NCBI RefSeq assembly: GCF_012489685.1
Contig: NC_080043.1
Span: 15,060,223 to 15,124,222, forward strand
Origin: Lotus japonicus
Lineage: Eukaryota; Streptophyta; Magnoliopsida; Fabales; Fabaceae
Length of the DNA stretch: 64,000 bases
Direction of reading: 5' to 3'
The translations under genes were made by a program, and so were the position numbers. The notes under the pieces are model-generated. The model was not told the origin of the DNA, ran no database searches, and was given only the letters and a program-made list of their open reading frames with translations. The first letter of the stretch is position 1. Each line of letters starts with the position of its first letter. Positions 11,201 through 23,683 of this stretch are shown here, piece after piece.

Positions 11201-14200
11201 TGAATTGTGAATAGTTTTCATCCCACATTGTAAATTTCTGTTGAACCCACAAAGATTTCTTCGTGCAAATAATTTGATCATACTGTTTAATAATAAAACA
11301 TTCATTTTTCGGAAGAACATCTTTCATAATTTCAAGGAGCTTGTCCTGGTCAACAGAATCAAAGGCTTTTAGTACATCAGATGTGACAATGAATAAACCA
11401 GAAGTAGATGCCAATCCCTTCTGGCTAACCAAAAATGGGCATAGTTTCCGATAGACATCATTGTAGTCAAATACTGAAGAACCTAGCTTCTGAGGCTCCT
11501 TGAACTGAATGCTTTTAAGAACCGTGTGGGCATCCCGTAAAACAGAATTCACAGGTTGAAAATTTTCAAACTTGATTTCCCGCTGTCCCGATTTCCTTTT
11601 TGTTCTACGATGCTTAAGTCTCACAGTGGACACGGGCAATGGGAATATGGATGAACGTTTTAAATTTGCTACCATCCTCACTCCATTTTCTTTTGGTTGA
11701 AGTCTGAGCTTTGAAAATCCAAATGGTCTATCTTTAATAATTTCACGTACAGCCACATCATCCAGGTAACTGTATTTCCAGTAGCCGAAGCAAGCAATAG
11801 TGCTTTTAGTCAACTTTTCCCAAACTGATTTCCGATAGTAGTAAATATCTTGTTTCCCATGCTCACTTTCAGTAACATAAAAGTTTGCTTGCACCAAAGG
11901 CACAACCAAACATGAGAAATACCAGAAGATCCACTTCTCCAGAAGCTTACGTTTGACAACATGAACAGTATCATTCCAACTTCTGAATTCTTTATGAAGA
12001 ACTTTATTATGTTCTTCTAAATACTTCAGAATCCAAGAATTTCGACTACTCAAGAAATATTTATTAGATAGGAACGGAAACCTTGACATTTTCAGTTCAT
12101 GCATACATAATTTCAAAGGGAATTTCTCAAATCTCCGTAAGTGTATGAACTTGGAAATATTTCTCCTCATTATTCTCCAATTAGGAGGCGTACCTAATAA
12201 TTCAGAAGGAAGTAAACTTCTAGAAACAGCCCATATGAAAGATACCACTTGACTTTTTGAACAGTATGACTTAACTGCCTCACGCTGTGAATATATTGCT
12301 TCCATGGTATCTGCACAAAGTTTATTACCAAACTCCTGAGATGTCTTGTGCACATTTGACCCTGATGCATTGTCCTGTAGTAAGAATTTATCTTTGATAA
12401 GGACCACATATTTATTTGAAGATGAATAAGTAATTGAATTATATTTCGTAGGAAAAAATAAAATTCTTTAAACTATGTATGTGTCCAATAATCACCCTGA
12501 ACGTAAAATGTACATATGCACTTTAAAAGAGAATTCTAGGTATCGCTTATTATAACCTCATCAATGTAGTAGAAACTTTTTGAACCAGCCAATTGTGAAA
12601 ACTTAATATAATAAAGGAAAGAAAATACCTTAAGTTTGGAGCTAGACTTTCCAATTTTATGTTGATCCAATGATGGAACAGCACAATGCTTATCCAAGAA
12701 CTTTTCATGCTTGCAAGACTGTGTCCTAGGAATGACATCCTTAAACCACTTAAGTAGGGAATGATACCTACAAAAAGCATTGCAAAAATTACAAGTTGCA
12801 AGAAATATAGGCTTTATCATTGAATTTGAATGTGAACACTTACAAAAGCTTATTATCTGTCTTAGAGAATTGAGCTGTTTCATGAATTCGACTAATAAGA
12901 ATTTGGATAATTTTGGGCTTGTTTGTTAATTCCTCCAAGGCTCCAACTGCTTCTAGACCAAGTCCATACATATTTCATTTCATTTTATATTCAAGGAACC
13001 ACATCAGGAATTCATCAGAATTTCATAGAAATAATCATGTGACAACATTTCTCTTTTTCATTTCTTCCCTGACTAGGGTAATTCAGGAGTTACAGTAGGC
13101 AGTAATCAAGAACCCTCTAAAACCTTATTTTTTTCAGAAACCCTTCGAATGAAGTAATAAATAATTAAATATTCAACTTCCAGGTACTAGATACTCCTTT
13201 CACATGAACCACTGGTTTTCAAATCCCTCTAAAAGGAACCTCAAAGCAAAGTGAAGAACAATTGTGGGGAAATTTTACACGATTACATCAGTCTTGCAAC
13301 ATAAGTCCAAATTCCAAAGCAGAAAGATGACTGGGGAGACTGCAAAGCAAAAGGCACTTCACATGCACTCGGAGCACAAAATACGGGGCATAAACTGGGG
13401 ACCTTGTAAGTAATTAACTCAAAGTGTCGTAAAAATTCATACCCACGAATGCACTATAATAAAAAGGGCCTGAGTGAACTTACAAGCATGCAGAGTCAAT
13501 TAGACATGAACCACAGTTGTGGGAACATGGCACTGACTGAGTAATAGCATTTACATCTGAGAAGCCAAAAATATGGCTAATGAGATTCTTCGAGCAAGCC
13601 AAATTTGGCCTTAAGGAATATAAAATATCTGAAGATAATTCGTGAAGGAAATCTATATGCACTTTAACATAGCAGAAGGAGAAACAGACCTTTATAATAT
13701 TATAATACTGTCTCTCAAGAATGTGAAGAAGTGCAAGTGATTCTGGAAGAGCTCCTAAAACTTCTCTTGTGCTTGAAAACATGAAGAGTATTTCCATAGA
13801 AAGCACCAAAGATGGGAATAAAAAAAAGTATCGCATTTCAAGGAGGGACACGACGACACATACACAATGACAAATTAAAAACTCTTTGGTGGATACGTTT
13901 CTTTGGAAGCACTGAGAGTGAAGACTCCAAGTTATAAAAGATGGATTGCCTTTTGATATCAGTCCTCCTAGGAACAGCTGAGGGAGATTGCAAGATTGAA
14001 CAGCAAGAGCATTGCCCCAACTTCTGCAACTAAACAACATATAAAGGATATGTGATTATAAGACAAAATTGTATCTGCAAGACAATTTATGCCCACTGAA
14101 ACAAAATTGAAAAGGTATAAATTGCAGCTGATAAAAATTGACATGAACCCTACACTTTCCTCTTGTACTTCAGCATTAGTATTTTTGGGTAACATAACTT

Positions 14201-17200
14201 ACCATCAACATGACAGTATGCCACTACCACTACTCCTCCCCCTTTATCACAAACACATTTCATAACTTCAAAAAAAATGTTATTCTTTTTATTGTAGAGA
14301 AAATAATATCTAAAAATGATAATTATCTCTGTTGTGACTGGGTAGTTTTCTTGCTTCTCTGTGAGCTCTGCACATGAGATCTTAAAGGGTGTTTCTAGGG
14401 CATCCTTGCAAAAGGATTGAGTAGATCTTTTCAGTTGATGCCTTTTCCTCTTCCCTTTTCTGATGTCACTTTGTAAGATTGGGAAGATCATTATCCAGTT
14501 TTGAATTACTTTCTATCTAAATGGATTTCCTTTATAAAAAACAAACAAAACAAAATGCAGCACCTAATTACGCCAGTCATAGATAATTTTAACTTTCTAG
14601 ACATTTATTGCATGTTTATGTCTTGCAAGTTACTTGGAGCTACTGGCTTCAACCAGATGCTACAATACATTCCAAATTCTGGATCTTGAGAATCACTATT
14701 TCAATAACAAGCCCCACTTAGCTGGAGAGGAACTGATTCCATGAGGTGGAGACATGTTGTTAATGTTGCAAATGGTAACAGCAAGCAGGCAAATATGCAT
14801 TATTCTAACATTTTATAACAACATTACGTGATTCAATTGACAATTAACATATTAAAACAAAAAGTATAAAGGGAGAAAAAATGTGATCAAATATAATGGA
14901 AATAGATGAGATAGTATAAATTATAATACAAAATTACAATAACATGTCTCTAGTGATTTAAATTTTTGTATATGTCTACATTATATCACTTGGCTGTAAT
15001 TTGAAAATACCTGTATGGTTAAAACAATTATTAACTAATATAATTCCACAGTGCATTAAACTACAGTGAAACAACAGCTTATCAATTTCGTTCACAACTA
15101 TCAATTAGTATGAAGGCTATCAAATCAAACGCTAAGTAGTATTTAGAAATGATGATAGTTAAAGTTAATAAATGAGTAGATCAAATGATGAATACAACTT
15201 AAATGTTTGATACAGAAAAGCATCTTATATGTACGAAAATTTCAAGACAAAAGTTTGTAAGTGGCTTTCACAAAATTTCACAGAAATAATTTATTACCTT
15301 TTCATGATAGCTTAAGCTGGTGTTGTGATGCTTTAAACAAGCATGCAAGCAATCTGTATTTGTAGGAAGCAAATTGCAATGTGTATTGGCACTGTTTTCC
15401 TCAGAGGTTATCTGCTTCTTCTTTTTGCGTCTAAGCCTCTGCCAACAAAATGGCCTAGAATGCTTTCCGAGCCTGGTAACACAATTCAAGTCTGGCTTTC
15501 CATTTTGTGTTGACGTAGGAGCTTCAGAGACACTGACATCATAACAACTGCTCTCTTGATGCATGTTCAGTTGCATTGAAGGCTTGCCTCTAAATCCAAG
15601 ATTACTTGTAAGGCCAACAACAGGAGCATTGGTACTATAAGAAACATGGCACTTTTGTTTTTTCACTGTTGCATCATCAACATGAGTTCTTTTTCTCTTT
15701 TGCACACCTGTTGCAAACAGAACCATTATTCAGAAGGATGTTCTGTATTCTTCATAAGTAATGTTGCTCACACACTCATGACACATAATTTGTTAGGAAA
15801 GAAACCACAAAACAGCCATAACATTAAAAAAGAATAAGAGGAGAAACATGAAGAAGAAAATGATTCAAGGCTCAGTGATTCATGAGTTTATCCAGTTACT
15901 AATGTACAATGGATATGGTAAACAACTTGCCTTTAAACTAATAATTTAAGTGACTAGACATGTAATTTTAATCAATGATTATACTATTAACCAAGTGTTT
16001 GAAATTACAACAAATTGAACATAGGAATACAAGTCTAAATGAACAACAAAACCGTACAAGCTTTAAGAAACAAGATGAATTTAAACATGCTGGATGCATA
16101 TACTTAATAGCAATAACAAAAACCATAGAGAGGGGGTGTGAAGCACATATGCTTCTCCTTCTTTACGTGTTGATGTGTCAGACATAACTGACACTTCTAT
16201 GACATGTGTCGAACACTTCTCATTAGGAGACTGATATTAAAATTGTTTTTTATTGGGTTGGATACAAGCCACATAAAATTGGGATACATCTTAGAAACTT
16301 AACCGGCCAAGCTCGCAACTAAAAATATATATTGTCCTCTGATATCCTATTTTTTAGACATTACTTGAGGAAGTGTGTCTGTGACAGTTTCATCTCTCAC
16401 CCTCCATTGTATTTTAACTTATATTTTGATTTACATTCTATTGCATTGCAAAAAATAATCTATGGTTATTGGTTAATAACATCTGCAGTTGGAAACCAAA
16501 CTGCAGAGAATTGTGATCCGTCAAGTGCCTAGGTTTGCATCTTTGGCTACAGATAGTATGTTCACTGAAATCACAATATGTAGACAGACACTTTTTATTA
16601 CCGCGGTCATGAAGCGAACGATGCTGACAGTCAAACTCTGATGAACTCTTGAGCATATCAAAGCATCGACGATTGATCGGAGGACCTCCAACCTGGTGGT
16701 GTTTCCTTTGGGGAGCTGGCAAGAATATTGACGTATTCTTCAGTAGGTAAACCATAAAATCATCTCCAACCTGCAGGGATGCAAAAAAGAAAATTTTCCA
16801 AATTTTGGTAAAAAATAAATAAAAAAATAAAATAGCTTCAAATAAAGAAATTATTATTAAGAAAAACTTAACATCACATACCCTACTTAACAGAAGGCAC
16901 CAAGATGCACTGGATAAAAGCTCCACAATAGGGCTTGAACATTTACTCTGCAAATAAACAACATTGTGAAATCAACAAATTAAGACGCACACATGTACCT
17001 ATAGACATGCTGGGATGCATAAAATAGTTGAGAGACTGAGGAACAAAGAGATAAAAAATATAGATGTACGTATAACCAGTAACCGCCCTCTAAAATGAAA
17101 ACATAGAGTAAATCAAATTAGTGTTTTAATAAGAATTTATTACTCTAACATCATTTCATCCTTAGATCATCAACGGACTAAAAGGAACTCTCAATTCGCA

Positions 17201-20005
17201 GGTTATTTAACAAATTATATGTCAAACTCGAAACTCATTAGTCAACTAAAGTCAGTGAAGTGAATTAGTGTGCACGATAAATAAATCCGGAATATCCGTG
17301 AATCACATCACAGAGTAATGGGAAGCTGGAGATTGTAAACACTTTGACATCCTTACCTATCAATTCAAAAAAGACAGGCTAATAATGATATAACAGTACG
17401 CAGTCTCACAGCATTTAAGGGTTCATAAACTTAGTCAAATATTTCAGGATCAACAGGTCAAGAAATAATAAAACAAATCACTCTAGGATTCTAGGGAGAA
17501 CTTAATGAAACCCTGCTGCATCACAACCTCTACAAGTATCTAACGCAACATTAATACTCTGTTGAATGTAGGTGAAAATGAAAGGAAAGAATAAAGCGGA
17601 AAGAATATAGCAGAGAATGAAGTGATTATAAAATTGTTTGGATTAAAAAAAAAGAGAATGAAAAAAGTGAAAATAATGTTTGCACAATTACTATTTTACC
17701 CTTTTAAAATAAATTTTCAAAAATAATTTGTAATTCACGTTTAAAATTTTAAAGCATACTAAATTAAGGTATTTAAAATTAATTTTTAAATTTTTTTTAG
17801 TTTTTAAATATTTATTTAATCTTTAAGTTTTACTCAATGATATTGATTAAAATTTAAAAACAGGCTGTGGAAATAATTTCAATTTTATTCATCAGTACAA
17901 AAAAAGAGTACCAACAGAATAGCAAATCATTGGTTTTGGTCCCTCGACAATATTTTCTCTGAAATATATCCTAAATTTTGGAAGTACATGTTTGAGTCCC
18001 AAAGAGGGACTAAAACCAAAATTCAAGGATTGAAAATTACTAAAGAAGTAGTCCTTCAAAATAATTTTTTCTTTAGGTATTGATCCTCCCAGGACCATGG
18101 GTATTTTCATAAATTGGAGATATATTTAAAATAAACATTTTTAGACCAAAATCAATATTTCCTTATTTTGTAGGGACCAAAAACATATAACCCTAAATAA
18201 AATGAAAAAAACTACTTCCCACCAGACTTTAATAGGAAAACTAGAATGTGAGGGTGAGATAGTATGAAATCTCTTATATACCCTTCAATAATGCATATTG
18301 AATATGATTTTAATATTCTTAAATTAAATTAATTTTACATCTTAAAATGAAAATAATAATAATGTATCCTTAATTAATTAGTAATGATATATTATTATTA
18401 AATATTAATAATGAGATGTGAATCTGTGAAGATTTATATGTGAAGGATAAAAAAAGCAATTATCTATCACATTCATTTTCATTACTTTCATTTCACTTTC
18501 TTTTTCTCTCAATCCAAACTACTTAAAAATTGGCCCATTTTTCTCTTATATTCTTTTATTTCATTTTCACAGCTGCATTCAAACAAAGCATAAAAATAAT
18601 CCCTCCCCCCCTCCCCTCATTTCCTGTCTACAAAACAATAATAGATTCCTTCTTCCATCACTTTTCCCTTGCACCCATTATCATTCCTTCTATTTTCGTT
18701 AGAAACAAATACAGCATAAGAATACCCTTATAACTGAAAAAAAGCATCTGAAACAACTGGAGAACAAAAAGAAGTACTAACACAACACAAATAAAAAGCT
18801 GTATAGCACTAAACGGAGAAAAGAAGAGAAGCAGCTTCTTACATTATCATAATAACCAGCGCACAACACATTAGACTTGGCTGCACCTTTTTGATACAAC
18901 ATTTCAATGGTGCTCTTTACAACCTGAAAATCAAAATCATAAATTCCTAAAGTATAACTACATACAGTATTCAACAATAAAACCAATCCCCAATACTGAA
19001 GGAAAATAGAACTTCTATAATTCTACAAATCAATGAACTACTTCAAACACATATCTTAAGCAAAAAGGAACTCTTGCCAAAGGAAGTTTTCATTAAATCT
19101 CCAAATATATAAATAAACAAAACCCTTATTAGAAAGCATCAGAAATGATAAAGTGTTTCATCTTTCTAATAAATTAAAAAATATAAAAAACAAAAAAATT
19201 GAATAAAGGTAAATGGTCAAATTGTTAAAAGGCTCTTTCATCTTCTACAAGCTCCTTGTATAAACAAAAAAGATTATTCTATTCTAGGGAGATAAATTTA
19301 TTTAAAAGCTTTGTCACACACACTCTTTTCTTTTAGTTTCTAATGTATCCACATCCTTCATGAGACTAATCTCCTCAAGGTTAGGAGATCACGGGTACGC
19401 CTCTCTCGCTTTATACACACCGCCCAGGGATCAAACTCTGGACTAGATGCTTAAGGAGCCGAAACCTTGTTGGTATGTCAAACACACACTCTCCTAGTAT
19501 TTGATAGCAGGTGTGATAAACAAACCTCCAAAAATACTTCATTCCAAATAGTTCATTCCAGAATCTTTTTTTCCAAAAAAAAATCACTTTTTTCCATAAC
19601 GTGAAAACGTGCAAGTTTCAAAACACATTATAAACACATCTCTTAAAATGCGAAATGGGAATCAAAAAAGGGGAAAAAGGTACTTTTTTTTCCAAACAAT
19701 ACCTCAATTTGGGGGCAAAGAAACTGAGCAATGAAAAACCGAACAGGAGGAGCATTTTCCGAAACGACGACGTAGCACTTGGTGAGCAGTTTGCGGTAAT
19801 CGGCGGGATCATCAGGTCTGATAAGGAAGGCTCTGGCATCGGCGGCGCAGCCAAGGCAGCGACGGCGGTTGCAGAAGCAAAGCTCCGGCGAAGGACGAGG
19901 AGAAGGGAGCAGGGAAATGATGGTGTCGAAGAGGGTTCGTGCTCGATCCCGGAACAAGCGGTGGAGCACGGCGGGAGCTTGAGATTTGCGTTTCCGATGA
20001 TGCAT
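8290..20005 (-). CDS. TERT: Telomerase reverse transcriptase, catalytic subunit
   Basis: Twelve exons, the same number as Arabidopsis TERT: 19703-20005, 18843-18923, 16882-16947, 16602-16770, 15298-15707, 13897-14023, 13484-13628, 12629-12767, 11154-12374, 9447-9988, 8862-9134 and 8290-8563. All have GT/AG borders and matching phases, giving 1249 aa (Arabidopsis about 1120). The protein has an N-terminal TEN region (LIRPDDPADYRKLL), a Lys/Arg-rich linker, and an RNA-binding domain with T motif FYVTE (about 645-649). The RT domain has motif A VTSDVLKAFD (Asp 813), motif B GIPQGG (about 923-928), and motif C RFVDD (Asp 985/986), so the catalytic triad is intact. The thumb ends in WDIKY. In the nucleus it extends chromosome ends using the telomerase RNA. 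The exon 6 acceptor is ambiguous by 6 bases (CAG/AAG or TAG/TTGCAG). Introns carry small transposons. Confidence 0.95.
8625..8737. mobile_element. 113-bp hAT-like MITE in TERT intron 11
   Basis: An almost perfect fold-back: the left arm GGAAAGTATGAAAATGGGAA pairs with the right arm, leaving a short loop near 8670-8690. The flanks AGTCTTAG (8617-8624) and ACTCTTAG (8738-8745) form an 8-bp duplication with one mismatch, as expected for hAT elements. It lies wholly within intron 11 (8564-8861). Confidence 0.65.
17635..18520. repeat. Imperfect inverted-repeat element in TERT intron 2
   Basis: A left arm starting GTTTGGATTAAAAAAAAAGA and a right arm that reads GTTTGGATTGAGAGAAAAAG on the other strand enclose about 0.8 kb of AT-rich DNA without coding capacity. 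It looks like a non-autonomous DNA transposon of the GTTTGGAT-ended type, but the borders and TSD are not certain. Confidence 0.35.
19345..19500 (-). repeat. Possible tRNA-derived SINE in TERT intron 1
   Basis: Read on the minus strand, a B-box-like segment AGAGTTTGATCCCTGG follows an A-box-like segment around TCGGCTCCTTAAGC. Length and layout fit a plant SINE, but there is no clear poly-A tail or TSD. Confidence 0.35.
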
Positions 20006-20186
20006 TTTTTCCCCCGGGAAAGGTAGAGGAAGAAGAAGAAGAGGGGATTTTTTTCAAACTAGAGTGGAGTGGAGTCTTCAAAGTGGACAGTTTTTGTTTT
20101 ATGGATGAACCGCCAGCACTTGCCCAATGGGTAAAAGGGTGACATTTATTAAATTGACTTTGAACTTCTGGAACAAATTGTAAAAT
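20006..20186. promoter_or_regulatory. 5' leader and proximal promoter region of TERT
   Basis: The short space between the TERT start codon and the neighbouring SINE contains a GA-rich strand (20028-20051) that would lie in the leader. No confident TATA box was identified. The role is inferred from position only. Confidence 0.35.
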
Positions 20187-20190
20187 CTTG

Positions 20191-20314
20191 TAGCTGAATG
20201 ATAGTTCAAGTGGTAAGAGCTACGAGACATTTGGGTTGGGTTGGATTGGGTGGGGAGGTTCAAGGATCCATCATTGGCGGGTGCAATTTAACTTTTCGAT
20301 GTAGTAAAAAAAAA
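20191..20314 (+). mobile_element. tRNA-derived SINE
   Basis: An A box in TAGTTCAAGTGGTAAGAGC (20202-20220) and a B box GGTTCAAGGATCC (20257-20269) are spaced as in a tRNA-type pol III promoter. They are followed by a 3' body ending TTCGATGTAGT and an oligo-A tail. A second copy of the family is at 33866-33990. Confidence 0.75.
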
Positions 20315-20931
20315 TCTAAAATCCTTATAAAAACTTGATTTCGGCCAAACTTTTTACTCACTATTTCACTTGTCATGAGACTAAAACTCTCGAGACTCAA
20401 AGACCATGTTAACTGGAGAGACATTTTTTAACAAATTATTTTTCATATACACCACTCAAAGATCAAATCATGAAATAAATGCTAAAGAAACTCAATTATC
20501 TAGTTATTAGTTATTAGTGGCGGAGACAAGTTTTTTTTTTTTATCTAGGGGACCAACTTTAAGTATAGCATATAAAGAAAGTTAAGTATCAATGATACAT
20601 ATATGGGAAGGGAGAGAGATTCACTTATATTAATAACTTTTAGCTAAGTTACCAAACATGTTGAGTAATGTATATGTGAAAGAGTGAGTATAGCAGCATT
20701 AAGTCGATTCTTCCTACTGCCACCATCTTCTGCTGTAAGGACACACCACGACAATTGCGACGAATGTTCGGCACAACTATTGTAACTTCATTAGAGTCCA
20801 CCTCAGCCACTCTGCCCATACCCTCCTCCAACCTCGCCATCACAATTGTCACCGGCATCCTCAACGTGATTGGAGTGGAGAGGACTCAGAGACCGAAGGG
20901 TATATAGAATTGAAATCAGTGTTAAAAAATT
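20315..20931. other. Intergenic DNA between SINE and MULE
   Basis: No recognised gene. The stretch near 20700-20880 is less AT-rich but its frames have no family resemblance. Confidence 0.4.
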
Positions 20932-22402
20932 GGCTTAATCCTCAAATTGGTCCTTGTCTTTGTCTCGCTGTCTGAACTAGGTCTCTCACCGGAAAAATTT
21001 GTGCAAAAGATCCTCTTTTTTATAAATCGTTTGGAGCAAGTCCTCGCCGGAGCCCGGGGCTCCGGCGAGTGATGAAGTGTCACGCTGACTGTGTCAATAG
21101 TGCCTACGTGGAATTTAAAAAAAATTAAAATAACATATATGACATTTTAATTTAATTAACAAAAATAATTTGAAGTTTTCCGATGGAACGAAAAAAAACA
21201 AAAATAATTTGACCCAATTTCCCCAATGCTCCACGATCTGATTATTTTTCCCCAATTCCCCAACGCTCCACGATATGAATTTTGACACAAAACATCAATT
21301 TCCCCAATTTCCCCATCTGCTTCCTCTCCTCCTCCTCCTCCATCTTCTTCTTCTTCATCTTCTCCTTTCATAAACCCTTTCAACATCACCATCACAAAGA
21401 ACCCTAATTCTATTTCCTTTCATCCCAAAAGAAGAAAAAACCCACGCCCAGATTTTCCAGATTTCACAAAGAGAACGATTCAAGAGTTACTGTAAACACC
21501 ATTTGGGATTAATTGAAGTTACTGAAGGTGGTGGGTGTGGTTCTAGGGCTCTCGAACGAGATTCTTGGCCACCACCACCACTTATGGGTCTCAATCTTCT
21601 GGGTTTCTTCTTCCATGGCCACCGCCGCCACCACCACTCACGGCTTGGCCACCACCACCCCTCCCGAAAGCACGATGGGTCTTCTCTCGAACTAGGACAG
21701 AGCAGATCGATGGAGATCTGAGTTGGGGATCTCCTCCGAGCCCATCACCATCGCACGCACTGCTTCTACCAATGTTATTTGGCTGGTTATGCTCATTTGA
21801 GATTGTTAGGTTTTAGAGATGAAAATGATGAAACATATGCTCTGAAATTGGGGTTCTGTTCAGGTTCTTTCTTTGGTTGATTTTCTGAATTTTGAAGAAT
21901 ATGTATGGGAATCTGGAATGTTATTTGGCGTTTGATTTTTAAGATTGAGTTGTTAGTAAAAATTTTAAGATTGAGGTTCTAGATCTTGGTTTTTTAATTT
22001 GGGTATTGAAAAAATGAGATGAAGATGATGGGATGGAGAAGATGAAGATGTTGGTGAGATGATAAAGATAATGAAGAAGGAGATGATATTTTGATTTTCT
22101 GGAAATAGAAAAAAAATTATGATGTGTAATTGAATTTAATTTAGTTTGGGTTTTTGATTTAATTTATTTTTCTTAATTAAATTTAATTTTCTGATGTGTA
22201 ATTTTCTTTTTTATTTTTTAAATCCATGTCACCTCATTTAGCCCGGTCAGCGTTCCACTTCATCACTCGCGGAGCTCCGCGCTCCGGCGAGGACTTACTC
22301 CAAACGATTTACAAAAAAGAGGATCTTTTGCACAAATTTTTCCGGTGAGGAACTTAGATCAGACGGCAAGACAAAGACAGGGACTAATTTGAGGATTAAG
22401 CC
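20932..22402. mobile_element. 1471-bp long-TIR Mutator-like element, possible Pack-MULE
   Basis: The terminal inverted repeats are about 185 bp each (20932-21117 and 22218-22402), starting GGCTTAATCCTCAAATTGGT on the left and matching on the right. The 9-bp duplications TAAAAAATT flank it (20923-20931 and 22403-22411). No transposase is present. The interior 21290-21830 is unlike the AT-rich surroundings: a CT-rich leader-like tract followed by His/Thr/Ala/Pro-rich open frames with (CCACCA)n, as seen when host 5' exon sequence is captured. The captured donor is not recognised. Confidence 0.8.
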
Positions 22403-22608
22403 TAAAAAATTTATTTTTTTTATATTTGGTTTGTCATTGATTTATAAAACATTGGTTGAATAGTACATTGATATTTCCTTGAAGGACCATCTTGTGATCA
22501 ATGGATATCGGAAATCACATGGTAGAGGCAATATACACATACAAATTTTTAGCAGTAAAAATATAGCATTTACTATTAAAAGTTGTAATTGTTCGCTATT
22601 AGAAAACA

Positions 22609-22640
22609 CTAGTATCCGAACCCGTGCGTCGCACGGATGA
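22609..22640 (-). other. Helitron 3' terminal hairpin and CTAG end
   Basis: A palindrome with 7-bp arms (22622-22636) lies about 10 bases inside the CTAG end. This is the termination signal of rolling-circle Helitron transposition. The adjoining host base on the minus strand is T, as required for insertion between A and T. Confidence 0.8.
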
Positions 22641-23683
22641 AATAATATGGAAAAAGAAATTAAAATGAAGTTAAGAGCAATAAATAAAGTTTTTTATATG
22701 GTCTTTTTGTTTTAACCGAGTCGAGTTACATTTAGGTATGTTTTGGTTATGTTTACTTTTTACTTTGGTTTTAGAGAAGACACTGTCATACACAGAATCA
22801 TGTGTGTATTATATTCATAGGTATAATCTTGCATCCGTTGATCATCATGAGTTAAAAACAAAGTAATAAAATATAAGATAAATTTCATCCAAATTGACGT
22901 AACGTTGAAATCTGAAATAACCCACATCTAAAATAGTATTTTAATTAGAGATATAATGAACCAAATTACATAACAAATAGATTTGGAAAGATCCTTAAAA
23001 TGTGAAAATCACTTGAACTGGAAAATTCATTATAAAATAAATAATAGCAATGTAAAAATGCCTTTGATTTTTTTTTTTTTTGATGAAGTGACATTTTTTC
23101 TTTTTCTTTTTCATAAGTCTTCACCTGCAAAGAATGAGACACCATAAAAATTACATCACTAACTGGTTAGGACTAAAACTATTTATTTAAGAGAAAAAAA
23201 AATATATTACTAAAATAATAACATATTTGTAGTCAGATGACAGATTAGTGCATATTTAAGTAGCTTGAAATTTCATGTATGTAGTGATAAACAATTGTAT
23301 TCCCACACGTAATAGCTTAAGCATCATATGAACATATAATATCATAACATTTGACTAATATGATTCCAAAATAGGATGAAAGCAATATGCACTTCAAATA
23401 AATTATCAGAATCAATAGTAGAAATCATCTAACAGCTTTTAAGTAAAACTATTATTACCAACACAGTTATTTGTCGGGCTGAAAGACTCCATGAGTATTT
23501 TGCCACACAATATCTCTTGCAAACCTTCAATCATAATATTCAACAACAAAAATAAAAGGAATCACACAATTGAATTGGAATCTCATCATTCAAGTACCAA
23601 ATAGAAATAGCAACATATTATATGATATATTGAAAGTACAAAGTAATTTCAATTGACTAAAAATATTAGATAAAGAACAAACC

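Noticed and set aside
8290..12374. Reverse transcriptase motifs as a LINE or retrotransposon
   Set aside because: The T motif, TEN domain, twelve phased exons and conserved C-terminus identify cellular TERT; retroelements have no such introns.
21503..21816. Protein-coding gene inside the MULE
   Set aside because: Several overlapping frames of low-complexity His/Thr/Pro sequence, none with a family match; treated as possible captured fragment only.
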